Assembly: GCA_049516595.1 (NCBI GenBank)
Contig: JBEKSY010000011.1
Span: 31,915-95,914 of the forward strand
DNA: 64,000 nucleotides
Source: JBEKHT01 sp049516595
GTDB lineage: Bacteria > Chloroflexota > Anaerolineae > Anaerolineales > RBG-16-64-43
Direction of reading: 5' to 3'
Position numbers and translations under genes: made by a program
The notes under the pieces: model-generated
What the model saw: only the letters and a program-made list of their open reading frames with translations
Told to the model about the DNA's origin: nothing
The model's database searches: none
Part shown: piece by piece, positions 35,422 through 44,729 of the stretch
Layout: every line of letters starts with the position of its first letter
How positions within the stretch are numbered: the stretch's first letter is position 1

Positions 35422-35518
35422 GGCTTGACCTTCCACAGGGTCTGGCAGCCTGCTCTCAGCAGGTCATGGCAAAGGGGACGTGGAGCGGATGGCTCGGTCC
35501 CCTGGGAGGACACTCTCA

Positions 35519-36508
35519 ATGAAACTGGGATTCAAAACTGTGGCGCCCGTTCTGCTGGGCCTCCTCGTGAGCGGGTGTTCAAGCCCCCAGGATCTTCTGG
35601 CTCCCCACGGCTACATCGCAGGCAAGGAAGCTTGGTTGTTTTGGATCGTGCTCGCGATGGGGGCCGTCGTATTCCTGGGGGTCGAGGGGCTGATCCTCTT
35701 CATCGCGCTCCGCGATCGGCGCCGCAAGGGCGATCTGGCCGAACCCAAACAGGTCTACGGAAACCGGTCCCTCGAGATCCTCTGGACGGCTATCCCCATT
35801 GGCCTGGTCCTCATCCTCTTTGGCCTCACCCTGGGCGTCATGGCGGCGGTGGCCCCTCCCTCGCCCTCCGCGGGGGATCTCACGGTCCAGGTCGTTGGCC
35901 ATCAGTGGTGGTGGGAGTTCGATTACCCCAGCCTGGGGATCGTCACGGCCAATGAGCTGCACATCCCGGTGGGCGAATCGGTCCGGGTCCAGCTCGTGTC
36001 GGCCGACGTGATCCACAGCTTCTGGGTGCCCCAGCTGGCCGGCAAGACCGATGTCATCCCTGGGCAGACCAACCTGATGTGGCTCCAGAGTAATCAAACC
36101 GGGACCTTTGACGGGCAGTGCGCCGAATTCTGCGGGCTGCAGCACGCGCACATGCGCTTCCAGGTTGTGGTGCAATCCGCGCAGGATTTTCAAACCTGGG
36201 TGGCGGCTCAGCAAGCTTCGCCCCCTGCGCCGCAGACCGACCTGGAGCAGCAGGGCTACCAGATTGTCATCAAGGGGGTTTGCTCGGGATGTCACACGGT
36301 CAACGGCACCACCGCTCGGGGCACGATCGGGCCCAACCTGACGCACGTTTTCTCACGCCAGACGATAGCGGGTGGCTCGATTCCGATCGGGCAGATGAGC
36401 GAATGGATCGAGGACCCGCAGGGCATGCTGCCGGGGAATGACATGGTCATTCATCTCTCCAATGACGAGATCACCGCGGTTCTGGCCTACCTGGACACGC
36501 TCAAGTAA
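35519..36508 (+). CDS. coxB: Cytochrome c oxidase subunit II with fused cytochrome c domain (caa3 type)
   Basis: 329 residues from MKLGFKTVAPVLLGLLVSGC, preceded by GGGAGGA; LVSGC is a lipobox. Two membrane helices follow. The CuA domain has QVVGHQWWWEFDYP, VIHSFWVPQLAGKTD and DGQCAEFCGLQHAHMRF with the copper Cys, His and Met ligands. The C-terminal cytochrome c domain has CSGCH haem attachment and a downstream Met (GNDMVIHLSNDEI). It receives electrons from cytochrome c and passes them to subunit I. First gene of the oxidase operon. Confidence 0.95.
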   Translation: MKLGFKTVAPVLLGLLVSGCSSPQDLLAPHGYIAGKEAWLFWIVLAMGAVVFLGVEGLILFIALRDRRRKGDLAEPKQVYGNRSLEILWTAIPIGLVLILFGLTLGVMAAVAPPSPSAGDLTVQVVGHQWWWEFDYPSLGIVTANELHIPVGESVRVQLVSADVIHSFWVPQLAGKTDVIPGQTNLMWLQSNQTGTFDGQCAEFCGLQHAHMRFQVVVQSAQDFQTWVAAQQASPPAPQTDLEQQGYQIVIKGVCSGCHTVNGTTARGTIGPNLTHVFSRQTIAGGSIPIGQMSEWIEDPQGMLPGNDMVIHLSNDEITAVLAYLDTLK

Positions 36509-36519
36509 GCAGGGTTGAC

Positions 36520-38172
36520 ATGACCACACCAGCTCAAGCGCGACCGTTCCCGTTTCCCCTCCTGCGACCGGAGAGCCGGCTCATGAGCTGGCTGATGACG
36601 GTCGATCACAAACGCATCGGCCTGCTCTACCTGAGCACCGGATTCGTTTTCTTTCTGGTAGGCGGGCTGGAAGCGATGCTCATCCGCATGCAGCTGGCGC
36701 AGCCCAACGGCACCGTGCTCAACCCGGATCTCTACGACCAGATCTTCACCATGCACGGGACCACCATGATCTTCCTGGCGGTCATGCCTCTGGGAGTCGG
36801 TTTCGCCAACTATATGATTCCGCTCCTGATCGGAGCACGCGACGTCGCTTTTCCCAAGCTTAACGCGCTCAGTTACTGGGTTTTCGTCTTGGGCGGAATC
36901 TTGATGTACAGCAGCTTTCCTCTGGGAGGGGCTCCTTCCGACGGCTGGTTCAGCTATGCGCCGCTCACCGAGCGCGCCTTCTCCCCCGGCAGCGGCATCG
37001 ACTTCTGGATCCTGGGGATCCTGCTTCTGGGGCTCTCCACCACGATCGGCTCGATCAACTTCATCGTCACCATCATCCAGCTGCGCGCCCCGGGGATGAC
37101 CTTCGACCGCATGCCGATCTTCGTCTGGGCCTTCCTGGTCACCTCGCTGATCGCGGTCTTCGCCCTGCCCTCGCTGACCGTGGCCGTGCTCCTGCTTCTC
37201 CTGGACCGCCAGCTGGGGACTCATTTCTACAACGTGGGGGCGGGGGGCAACGCCCTGCTGTGGCAGAACCTGTTCTGGTTCTTCGGCCACCCCGAGGTCT
37301 ACATCCTCATCTTGCCCGCCATGGGCATCGTTTCCGAGGTGGTCCCGGTTTTCTCGCGCAAGCCGCTCTTCGGCTATCGCGTGGTGGCCTACTCCTCGGT
37401 GGCCATCGGCCTGCTGGGGTTCATGGTCTGGGCCCATCACATGTTCACCACGGGCCTGCCCGCGGCCTCGCTGGCCGTCTTTTCTGCCGACAGCTTCGCG
37501 ATCGGGGTGCCGACCGGGGTCAAGATCTTCTCGTGGCTCGCCACGATGTGGAGGGGCAAGCTGCGCCTCTCCACCCCCCTGCTGTTTGCGATCGGGTTCA
37601 TCGCCCTGTTCGTGATCGGCGGCATTACCGGGATCATGCTGGCGGTCATCCCTATTGACTGGCAGGTCGAGGACAGCTATTTCGTGGTCGGCCACCTGCA
37701 CTACGTGCTCTTCGGAGGCTCGGTCTTCGGGCTGACCGCCGGGCTCTATTACTGGTTCCCGAAGATGACCGGAAGAATCCTCAGCGAGGCGCTGGGCAAG
37801 CTGCACTTCGGGTTGATGTTCATCGGCATGAACCTGGTGTTCATGCCCTTCATCGTGTTGGGCCTGCTGGGCATGCCGCGCCGGATCTACACCTACTCTC
37901 CCGATCAGGGCTGGAGCAGCCTGAACCTCTTGGCCAGCGTGGGTGCCTTCCTGATTGCCATTTCGTTCCTGGTGCTCCTGTGGAATTTCATCCGCACCAT
38001 GCGGCGGCCGGCGCAGGGCCTGGCCGACCCCTGGGACGCCTTCACCCTCGAGTGGAAGACCAGTTCCCCTCCGGCGCCTTACAACTTTAAGGAAATCCCG
38101 ACGGTCGGCGGGCGCCGGCCCCTGTGGGACGAGAAGCATCCCGAGCAAGCAGACTGGAGGGCGGGACAATGA
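36520..38172 (+). CDS. coxA: Cytochrome c oxidase subunit I
   Basis: 550 residues with 12 membrane helices. Key parts: MTVDHKRIGLLYL, QIFTMHGTTMIFLAVMPLG (haem a ligand), WFFGHPEVYILILPAMGIVS with the CuB His and cross-linked Tyr, WAHHMFTTGLP with the two other CuB His, PTGVKIFSWLATMW (K-channel Lys) and FVVGHLHYVLFGGSVFG with the haem ligands. It is a type A haem-copper oxidase that reduces O2 to water and pumps protons. It overlaps the next gene by four bases. Confidence 0.97.
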   Translation: MTTPAQARPFPFPLLRPESRLMSWLMTVDHKRIGLLYLSTGFVFFLVGGLEAMLIRMQLAQPNGTVLNPDLYDQIFTMHGTTMIFLAVMPLGVGFANYMIPLLIGARDVAFPKLNALSYWVFVLGGILMYSSFPLGGAPSDGWFSYAPLTERAFSPGSGIDFWILGILLLGLSTTIGSINFIVTIIQLRAPGMTFDRMPIFVWAFLVTSLIAVFALPSLTVAVLLLLLDRQLGTHFYNVGAGGNALLWQNLFWFFGHPEVYILILPAMGIVSEVVPVFSRKPLFGYRVVAYSSVAIGLLGFMVWAHHMFTTGLPAASLAVFSADSFAIGVPTGVKIFSWLATMWRGKLRLSTPLLFAIGFIALFVIGGITGIMLAVIPIDWQVEDSYFVVGHLHYVLFGGSVFGLTAGLYYWFPKMTGRILSEALGKLHFGLMFIGMNLVFMPFIVLGLLGMPRRIYTYSPDQGWSSLNLLASVGAFLIAISFLVLLWNFIRTMRRPAQGLADPWDAFTLEWKTSSPPAPYNFKEIPTVGGRRPLWDEKHPEQADWRAGQ

Positions 38173-38738
38173 GAACCGCGGTCGAAGCGCGCAGGCGTGA
38201 CGAAGGACTGGCGAAAACGGGCCTTCTGGCCGTCCTGGCTAGCGAGGCGGTTTTCTTTGGCACCCTGCTTACCGCTTACCTGTTCCTGCGCCTCAGCCAG
38301 CCGAACTGGCCCCTGCAAAAGGTCGGCCTCAGCCAGCTGGTCGTGCCCGGGCTCAATACCGGGATCCTGCTCCTGAGCGCCCTGGTGATCTCGCGCGCCA
38401 ACCGGGCGATCGCCCGGGGGGATCGGCAGGGGCTGCAAGCCAGGCTGCTCCTGGTCGTGCTCCTGGGAGCGGTCTTCATTGCAGGGCAGCTGTTTGAGTT
38501 CCTGCGCCTGGGCTTGCGTCCAGGCGATCAGGCCTTCGGGGGGGTCTTCTTCACCCTGATGGGGTTCCACGCCTTGCACGTGGTCGCGGGGATGGTGATC
38601 GTGATCCTGGCCTACCTGCGGGCTCGTCTGGGCGATTTCAGCGCGCATCGCCATATTGCGGTCCAGGTGTCTGCCTGGTTCTGGTACTTCGTCACGGCCG
38701 TCTGGGTCGTGATGTTCCTGGGACTGTATGTGGTCTGA
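38169..38738 (+). CDS. coxC: Cytochrome c oxidase subunit III, first copy
   Basis: 189 residues with five membrane helices. LASEAVFFGTLLTAYLFLRL and GGVFFTLMGFHALHVVAGMV are standard subunit III signatures, and AWFWYFVTAVWVVMFLGLYV is the last helix. It stabilises subunit I and its proton uptake. Its start overlaps coxA by four bases and its end overlaps ctaG by eleven. A second, distinct subunit III gene follows at 39785. Confidence 0.9.
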   Translation: MRTAVEARRRDEGLAKTGLLAVLASEAVFFGTLLTAYLFLRLSQPNWPLQKVGLSQLVVPGLNTGILLLSALVISRANRAIARGDRQGLQARLLLVVLLGAVFIAGQLFEFLRLGLRPGDQAFGGVFFTLMGFHALHVVAGMVIVILAYLRARLGDFSAHRHIAVQVSAWFWYFVTAVWVVMFLGLYVV

Positions 38739-39564
38739 CCTATCGGCCTTCTGGGCGCTCGGCTGGCAGCCCGAACCCACGGCCATCGCCGGGGTGATCC
38801 TCCTCACCCTGGGGTACCTTCTTGCCGTCGGTCCCCTGCGGCAGCGGCTGGGAGGGGATCGGACTCCCTCGGCCGGGCAGCAAGCCGGTTTCCATCTGGG
38901 CACGCTGGTGGTGCTCCTGGCTCTGGTCTCGCCGCTCGACGTGCTGGGGGACCAGTACCTTTTCAGCGCCCACATGGTCCAGCATCTGCTCTTCCTGCTG
39001 GTGGCGGGGCCGTTGTGGCTGCAGGGCATTCCCCCCTGGCTCATGGGCTGGATCGTTCCGGCGGGATGGCCCCGCCGCGCCTTGCGCGCCGCCACTCGGC
39101 CGCTGGTCGCGTTCCTCCTCTATAGCGGGGTGATGTGGATCTGGCATCTGCCCGGGCTGTACAACGCGGCCCTCGAGAATGAGAGCCTGCATGCTTTTGA
39201 GCACCTCTCCTTTCTGGCGGCGTCTGTAATCGGCTGGTGGCCGGTGCTGGGACAGCTGCCGAGAGATGCTCCTCGGGCTTCCACCCTCACCCAAATGGTC
39301 TACCTTTTCCTGCTCGGGTTCCCCTGCACCGCCCTGTCCGCACTGCTGGTCTTTGCCCACCAGCCTCTGTACTCCTTTTACTTGACCGTTCCAAGGATTT
39401 GGGGCACGAGCGCCCTGGGGGATCAGGTCCTGGGCGGGGTCCTGATGTGGGTCCCCAGCCACATGGTCTACCTCACAGCCCTCTCCATCGTCTTCTTTCG
39501 CTGGCTCGAAGAGACCTCCGCCCAGTCCAGGGGTCTCCCGGTCGGCGGCGTGCACACCCGCTAG
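38728..39564 (+). CDS. ctaG: Cytochrome c oxidase assembly protein CtaG (caa3 type)
   Basis: 278 residues with about seven membrane segments. FSAHMVQHLLFLLVAGPLWL, YSGVMWIWHLPGLYNAAL, HAFEHLSFLAASVIGWWPVL and GGVLMWVPSHMVYLTALSIV, with conserved His, are typical of the membrane-embedded CtaG of Bacillus-type caa3 operons, thought to help copper insertion. It is not related to the soluble proteobacterial CtaG. It lies between the two subunit III genes. Confidence 0.9.
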   Translation: MWSDLSAFWALGWQPEPTAIAGVILLTLGYLLAVGPLRQRLGGDRTPSAGQQAGFHLGTLVVLLALVSPLDVLGDQYLFSAHMVQHLLFLLVAGPLWLQGIPPWLMGWIVPAGWPRRALRAATRPLVAFLLYSGVMWIWHLPGLYNAALENESLHAFEHLSFLAASVIGWWPVLGQLPRDAPRASTLTQMVYLFLLGFPCTALSALLVFAHQPLYSFYLTVPRIWGTSALGDQVLGGVLMWVPSHMVYLTALSIVFFRWLEETSAQSRGLPVGGVHTR

Positions 39565-39573
39565 GAGTTGCCC

Positions 39574-39792
39574 ATGGACAATTCACCGGCACCCAACCTG
39601 CACATGCCCCGGCCCAGTCTCTGGCCCCTCGTCCTGGCGATCGGGCTGACGATGATCATGGCGGGGGTGATCTCGACCCTCTGGGTGAGCCTGCTCGGCC
39701 TGGGAGTCCTGCTCATCGCCATCTGGCGCTGGACCCAAGAAAACCGCGAGTTCTCCCGCGAGGTCGATCCGCAGGAGGGGCGCAATGACTGA
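39574..39792 (+). CDS. Small two-helix membrane protein of the cox operon
   Basis: 72 residues. Two adjacent hydrophobic helices (WPLVLAIGLTMIMAGVI and LWVSLLGLGVLLIAIWRW) with a charged C-terminal tail. It overlaps the next gene by eight bases and follows ctaG by nine, so it is translationally tied into the operon. Probably a small accessory subunit; similar short proteins occur in caa3 operons, but I cannot name it. Confidence 0.75.
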   Translation: MDNSPAPNLHMPRPSLWPLVLAIGLTMIMAGVISTLWVSLLGLGVLLIAIWRWTQENREFSREVDPQEGRND

Positions 39793-40369
39793 ATACCGTC
39801 CCGCCATGGCGCCGGTCGCCGAGCGCGACAACCCCAAGCTCGGGATCTGGGTTTTTCTCGGCAGCGAGGCCGTCTTCTTCCTCGCGCTTATTCTCACCAA
39901 CGTGTACATCCGCTTGCACGATCCGGCAGGATATGCTCTGGCCCGACCGTTTCTGGACATCCCCCTGGTAGCATTCAATACGCTCGTCCTGATTGCCAGC
40001 AGCTACATGGTCGTGCGGGCGCTCGAAGCGATCCGCAAGGGAAGCCTGCGCGGCTTGCGCGCCAACCTGATCGGGGTCGGGATCCTGGGAGCGATGTTCC
40101 TGGGGGGTCAGGCCGTCGAATGGACTTTGCTCTTTCGAGCGGGGGTTTCTGTCACGAGCACGTTCGGCACGCCCTTCTTCACCCTCACGGGCATCCATGG
40201 CACCCACGTATTCATCGGATTGATCTGGCTCGCTTTGGTCCTGGCCTCGGCCTTGCGTGGGGCGTACAGCCGCGAAAACCACCGCGGGGTCGAGGCCTTT
40301 GGCCTCTACTGGCACTTCGTGGATGTGGTCTGGATCATCCTGTTCACCCTCTTCTACCTGGTTTATTGA
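39785..40369 (+). CDS. Cytochrome c oxidase subunit III, second copy
   Basis: 194 residues, five helices. NPKLGIWVFLGSEAVFFLAL, GTPFFTLTGIHGTHVFIGLI and YWHFVDVVWIILFTLFYLV are canonical; the WHFVDVVW motif is better preserved than in the first copy. The two subunit III proteins share the family pattern but differ strongly in sequence, so they are old paralogues. One may pair with a different subunit I or act as an assembly factor. Confidence 0.9.
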   Translation: MTEYRPAMAPVAERDNPKLGIWVFLGSEAVFFLALILTNVYIRLHDPAGYALARPFLDIPLVAFNTLVLIASSYMVVRALEAIRKGSLRGLRANLIGVGILGAMFLGGQAVEWTLLFRAGVSVTSTFGTPFFTLTGIHGTHVFIGLIWLALVLASALRGAYSRENHRGVEAFGLYWHFVDVVWIILFTLFYLVY

Positions 40370-40377
40370 GCCCAGCC

Positions 40378-40662
40378 ATGAACGAACCTGCCGTTTCCTC
40401 TGCGCACGGAGCTTCCTACACCCTGGTCTTTGCCGGGCTGGTGGTCCTGACCGCGCTGGAGCTGGCCGCCAGCTACCTGCCCTTCGCGGCCAAGCTCCCC
40501 CTGCTGGTTCTCTTTGCTCTGACCAAAGCCTCGCTGGTCATCCTGTTCTTCATGCACGTGCGCTACGACAAAAAGATCTTCTTCATTTTCTTCGCGATCG
40601 GTCTGGTCCTGACCATCCCGCTCATGCTGGTCTTGGGACTGGTGATGCCCCCGCTGCACTGA
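40378..40662 (+). CDS. Cytochrome c oxidase subunit IV (CtaF type)
   Basis: 94 residues with three helices: YTLVFAGLVVLTALELAASY, LPLLVLFALTKASLVILFFM with the typical HVRYDKK turn, and a last hydrophobic stretch to VMPPLH. It is a small structural subunit of caa3 oxidases and the last gene of the operon, eight bases after the second subunit III. Confidence 0.88.
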   Translation: MNEPAVSSAHGASYTLVFAGLVVLTALELAASYLPFAAKLPLLVLFALTKASLVILFFMHVRYDKKIFFIFFAIGLVLTIPLMLVLGLVMPPLH

Positions 40663-41018
40663 GCCAGGCGGCAGGCCGGCGCGCGGTTCCGCCGCCGAAA
40701 GTTATCCGCACAGAGGGTCCTCTTCCAGCCCCCCGGTATCCCCCCAAGGCTCTCGGCCTCATCCTGAAATGGACCTTCTGGTCTGGGCCCCTGGGTCGCT
40801 TCGGACGGTCGTGTCGCCCCGCCTCGTGTGAATCGGCACGCGTGGTCTGGTTCCCTTCCCCAGGCCGTTTCGCGTCATTGGATCGAACCGGGAGGTCTCT
40901 GCCCAATTCATTCCGCCGAACGCGACGGAAGGTGCCGGATGACTGGCCCCACGACCCGGGGAGGATGGACCGGGGAACTGGGATCGAGGCGGCACCCGCT
41001 GGGCAGGACCTGGACCGC
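40663..41018. other. Stretch between convergent operons, no gene seen
   Basis: About 355 bases between the cox operon and a minus-strand membrane protein gene. It presumably contains both transcript ends. No clean stem with a T-run stands out, and no protein-like frame. Confidence 0.4.
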
Positions 41019-42719
41019 TCAGGGCGCAGCCCGGAATCCAGCCCCCAGGTGTCCAGGCTGGAGAAGCTCCAGTTTCGGGCTGAAGAACCGCGTGCAGGGA
41101 ATCGCGAGATTCCAACAATCAGCACCTTCGAGCGGCACCTTGAGGTCCAGACCGCTGTCGGTGGCGAGGAGCTGGTACGGGGGGAAAAGGGATCCGTCGG
41201 GAGGGCGGACGAGGTGGCTAGAGGAGATCGAGATCGGAACCGCGCGGAGTGGGATCAGGAAAACCAGAGAGGCCATCCAGACCAGGATCACCCAGGGGAT
41301 CCGCCCGGTCTCCTTCAGGAAACCGAGCTGGTCGGCGACGAGAACCGCCATGCCCATCAGCAGTATCCAGAATGAGGCCCCCGCGAAGCGATAGGCCGGG
41401 GCGGTCAGGAACCAGAAAACAAGAGAGCTGAGCGGGAGGAGCGGAAAGAGCCAAAGGGCTGTCCGCTTCCATCGCGAGCGCCGGACGATCCAGAGCGCGA
41501 TGGCGGCGATCCCCAGCAGGCCGGACCCGATCAGCGGGTAGACTGCGAAATTCGAGAGCTTGCTCAGCCAGTTGGGGAACCAGTCGTGGGGAGAATAGGC
41601 CTCGGAGGCGGACACGTCGGGATTGCGCGAGCGGGTCCAGATCCAATTCTGGTTAGCCAGGACACTCTCGGCGGGCATCCGCCACTCCACCGGCAGGGGA
41701 GCGAGCGCGCTGGGATAGCCCAGATACCCGCTCAGTAGGGCCGCTCTTCCCAGGTACCCGGCGGCGAGCACGGAGGCCGCCAGCCCGGGAGCGAGCAGGG
41801 CCGTCCAGGCGCGAGGACGATCGGGTTTTGGCGCGGAGCGCGCCCAGACCGCAGTGGACATCAGACAGGCCACCGCCCCTGGCGCGATGAAGCTTAGCTT
41901 AACCGTAACCCCCGCCGCCGCGATCAGCCAGGTGAAGAACAGGGAATGGGCCCTGGGCCTTTGGTTCTCGTCTTCCGTCAGCAGGCGCAAGACCTGACTG
42001 GAAAGGACGATGCCCAGTGAGAAAAGCCCGGAGTCCGGCGAGAGGCTGGCAAACGTGTCACTGGTCGCATGGATGAGGATCGGGGCCAGAAGCAGCGCGT
42101 CAAACAGATGGTGGGGGCGCAAGGAGGCGCCCCGCCGCAGGACGTGGGCCAGTCCCACCACACCCTGGGCCGCGGCGAGGAAGAGCAGCAGGCCATTGGC
42201 CAGGTGAGCGGCGTTATTCTGGAAAGGCCCCTGATCCAGGAGCGCGGTGTAGAGGAAGTAAGCATTGTTGTACGCGAGAGCCGGGTCCAGGTTCCCCAGG
42301 CCGGGAACCACGGCCAAGGCCTTGGCCCAGGCTGTGGCCGACAGGTGGTAACGGGCCGTGTCCCCCAGGGCAATGGGCCGCATGGACTCGATCGCCAGGA
42401 AGGCCCCCACGGCGATCCAGGCCAGAAACAAAACCCGGCGGGTCCGCATCGCTCGCCAGGCCAGGCCCAGCAGCCCCTTGGCCTCGAGCCCAAGGCCGAG
42501 CAGTCCCGATCCGATGAAGACCAGCACGACCGGCAGGCCAATGGGGGCGAAGAAGTTGACGATTTGCAGCGCCGCGATGACAGCGGCCCAGCCGATCCAG
42601 AAGCTCGCCAGCCAGGCTTCCAGGTCGGGGATCCCGAGGGCAAATGCCCGGCGTGCGATCAGGCCGATGCCGGAAAAGGCGAGGCCGAGCACGGCCCAGG
42701 CCACCAGGATCAGGATCAT
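41019..42719 (-). CDS. Polytopic membrane protein, LIC_10190-like
   Basis: 566 residues with 13 or more hydrophobic segments. Between TM3 and TM4 is a loop with GDTARYHLSATAWAKALAVV and PGLGNLDPALAYNNAYFLYT, a pattern resembling the acidic first loop of GT-C glycosyltransferases and, more closely, proteins I know as the LIC_10190 family. The C-terminal ~70 residues are soluble (LATDSGLDLKVPLEGADCWN, ending FRAAP). A lipid-linked sugar transferase or related envelope role is plausible but not shown. It may share a transcript with the AarF-like gene upstream. Confidence 0.65.
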   Translation of the reverse strand: MILILVAWAVLGLAFSGIGLIARRAFALGIPDLEAWLASFWIGWAAVIAALQIVNFFAPIGLPVVLVFIGSGLLGLGLEAKGLLGLAWRAMRTRRVLFLAWIAVGAFLAIESMRPIALGDTARYHLSATAWAKALAVVPGLGNLDPALAYNNAYFLYTALLDQGPFQNNAAHLANGLLLFLAAAQGVVGLAHVLRRGASLRPHHLFDALLLAPILIHATSDTFASLSPDSGLFSLGIVLSSQVLRLLTEDENQRPRAHSLFFTWLIAAAGVTVKLSFIAPGAVACLMSTAVWARSAPKPDRPRAWTALLAPGLAASVLAAGYLGRAALLSGYLGYPSALAPLPVEWRMPAESVLANQNWIWTRSRNPDVSASEAYSPHDWFPNWLSKLSNFAVYPLIGSGLLGIAAIALWIVRRSRWKRTALWLFPLLPLSSLVFWFLTAPAYRFAGASFWILLMGMAVLVADQLGFLKETGRIPWVILVWMASLVFLIPLRAVPISISSSHLVRPPDGSLFPPYQLLATDSGLDLKVPLEGADCWNLAIPCTRFFSPKLELLQPGHLGAGFRAAP

Positions 42720-42790
42720 CGGGAGACCTTCCTCTGTCCCTGTTCAGCCCAAGCGGGGCGCTTCGCCTCGGCCCGCCCGGGCTCCAAGGG

Positions 42791-44503
42791 CTAGCGGGAG
42801 AGAATGACCCAGAGCAGGGCAATCGCGGACGCCCCGAAAAGCACGAACGAAAAGGCCAGCTGCCCAGAGAGGTAGAGCTGGGAGGCCGTGACGAGTAAAG
42901 CGGCGAACACGATCCCCCCCACCATCTTGCGCATGGCCGTCTCAAGGCGGGACATGGCCCGGGTGACATCCGGTGTGCCCACGTCGAGTTCGCCCCGTTC
43001 GATCCGGGTCAAAAGCCCCTCGAAGCGCGAGGGCAGGCCCACCAGGATCCTTCCCCAGCGCTCGCCCTCCTCCAGCAGCCACTCCCAGCGCGTGCCGGCT
43101 TCCTCCGCCAGCAGCTTCTGGGCAAAGGGCTCGATTCCCTGCCACACATTGAAGGCAGGGTCCAGCCCGGTGCACATTCCGGAGAGGATGGCAACGGCTC
43201 GAACGAGCAGGATCAGGTTCTGGGGAACCTGGAAAGGCATGTCGTAGATCAGCTCGCGGAATTCGCCCGCCAGTTCGTGCATTTCGGCGTGGCTGATATT
43301 GCGGAGCTCTGCCATGCTTTTGCCCCAGAACCGCTCCAGCACGCGGTTCTCGGCTCGTTCCAGCAGGGCCAGGTCCGCGCTGGGGAGCAGGATGCCCAGA
43401 CTCTGGTAGGCCTGGACCATCCGATGCGTGTCGCGTGTGCCGACCGAGATGGCCAGCTCGCGTACCGCCGTGCGCAGGCTCCTGGGCAGGCGCCCCACCA
43501 TTCCGAAATCAACAAAGGTGAGCTGCCAGGGGCGGTGGGACGAATCCCCGCCGTATTTTTCCCCGAGCGGCGAAACAAACAGGTTGCCCGGATGCGGGTC
43601 GGCGTGGAAGAAGCCATCCTCAAAAACCTGCTTGAGGTAGGTGCGGAAGAGCCGGTCGGCGACCTCGGCTCGATTGACCCCGGCGGCCTCGATGGAGGTG
43701 TAGTCCGTGATCTTAATCGCGTAAACGTCCTCCAGCGTGAGCACGCGTCGGGTGGTGTGGCTCCACACCACCCGCGGAACCCGCACCTTTGAGTCGCCGC
43801 GGAAGTTTTCTGCGAAGACCTCCGCATTTCTTCCCTCGGCCAGGTAGTCCAACTCCTCATAGAGGATGCGGGTGAACTCCTGCAGGAGCGAGGGGATGTT
43901 CACCCGCCGCCGGATGGGCTCATAGCGATGAAGCCAATTCCCGATCGTGCGCAGGGCGGCCAGGTCAACCGCGATGATTCGCTCGATGTGAGGACGCTGG
44001 ATCTTGACCACCACCTGGGTCAGGGGCGCAGGCCGCCCGCCTTCTTCGCCCGGCTGGAGACCGCCGCCTGAGGCGGCGGAGGCAGCGGCGGGCGGCTGCA
44101 GTCTGGCCCGATGGACTTGCCCAAGCGAGGCGGCCGCGAGCGGATCCTGCTCGAAGCTGGCAAATCGTTGCGCCAGGGGCCCGAGTTGGGCTTCCAGCTC
44201 CCGGCGGATTTCAGAGAAGTTCTCTGCGGGGACTTCATCCTGCAATCCGGAGAGCTCGGAAGTGATCTCCTCCGGGAAGACGTCCAGCCGGGAAGAGAAG
44301 AACTGGCCGACCTTGATCAGCACCCCGCCCATGCGGATGGCCAGCTTGCGGAAGTTGGCGGCCACCCGCCGCAGGCGAGCGGGTCGGGTCCGCTCCGCCC
44401 AACGCCGCAGCCCCAACCGGGGAAGGATCGCTTCCCAGAAGACCAGCGAGGCAATCGCCGAGGCGAAGAAGAATAGAATGCGGCGGTAGCGAACGGCAAA
44501 CAT
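42791..44503 (-). CDS. AarF/UbiB (ABC1) family atypical kinase
   Basis: 570 residues from MFAVRYRRILFFFASAIASL. RMGGVLIKVGQFFSSRLDVF is the KxGQ motif of the family. FEQDPLAAASLGQVHRARL carries the Ala-rich nucleotide loop, and VVKIQRPHIERIIAVDLAAL the ATP-site Lys. DGFFHADPHPGNLFVSPLGE and LTFVDFGMVGRLP hold the catalytic and metal Asp. Two hydrophobic segments end the protein. Members support isoprenoid-quinone biosynthesis or lipid homeostasis; which applies here is not evident. Confidence 0.9.
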   Translation of the reverse strand: MFAVRYRRILFFFASAIASLVFWEAILPRLGLRRWAERTRPARLRRVAANFRKLAIRMGGVLIKVGQFFSSRLDVFPEEITSELSGLQDEVPAENFSEIRRELEAQLGPLAQRFASFEQDPLAAASLGQVHRARLQPPAAASAASGGGLQPGEEGGRPAPLTQVVVKIQRPHIERIIAVDLAALRTIGNWLHRYEPIRRRVNIPSLLQEFTRILYEELDYLAEGRNAEVFAENFRGDSKVRVPRVVWSHTTRRVLTLEDVYAIKITDYTSIEAAGVNRAEVADRLFRTYLKQVFEDGFFHADPHPGNLFVSPLGEKYGGDSSHRPWQLTFVDFGMVGRLPRSLRTAVRELAISVGTRDTHRMVQAYQSLGILLPSADLALLERAENRVLERFWGKSMAELRNISHAEMHELAGEFRELIYDMPFQVPQNLILLVRAVAILSGMCTGLDPAFNVWQGIEPFAQKLLAEEAGTRWEWLLEEGERWGRILVGLPSRFEGLLTRIERGELDVGTPDVTRAMSRLETAMRKMVGGIVFAALLVTASQLYLSGQLAFSFVLFGASAIALLWVILSR

Positions 44504-44729
44504 GGTTTTCCGGGCATCCTTCGCCCGGGAATTGGTCGAAGAGTGGGACAGGGCACCCGGGGGGACCCAGTATAGCATGCAGGTCTGGGCGGCCCTCTCC
44601 CACCCGCGGGGAGCCTGCCGCCCAACGCGGAGTGTGCGCCCGCGGGCCAGCGAATGGAGGCCATCGCTCTGTTAGAATGTCTGCTCACGGGTTCTCGGGG
44701 AAAAGTAGAGGCTGGGGCAGGGAGGAGAA

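Noticed and set aside
36487..38169. 560-codon open frame antisense to coxA
   Set aside because: Composition is Asp/Gln/Arg/His-rich without motifs; it is the GC-driven mirror of a strongly conserved oxidase gene. The same applies to long antisense frames opposite ahcY, polX and the C45 gene.
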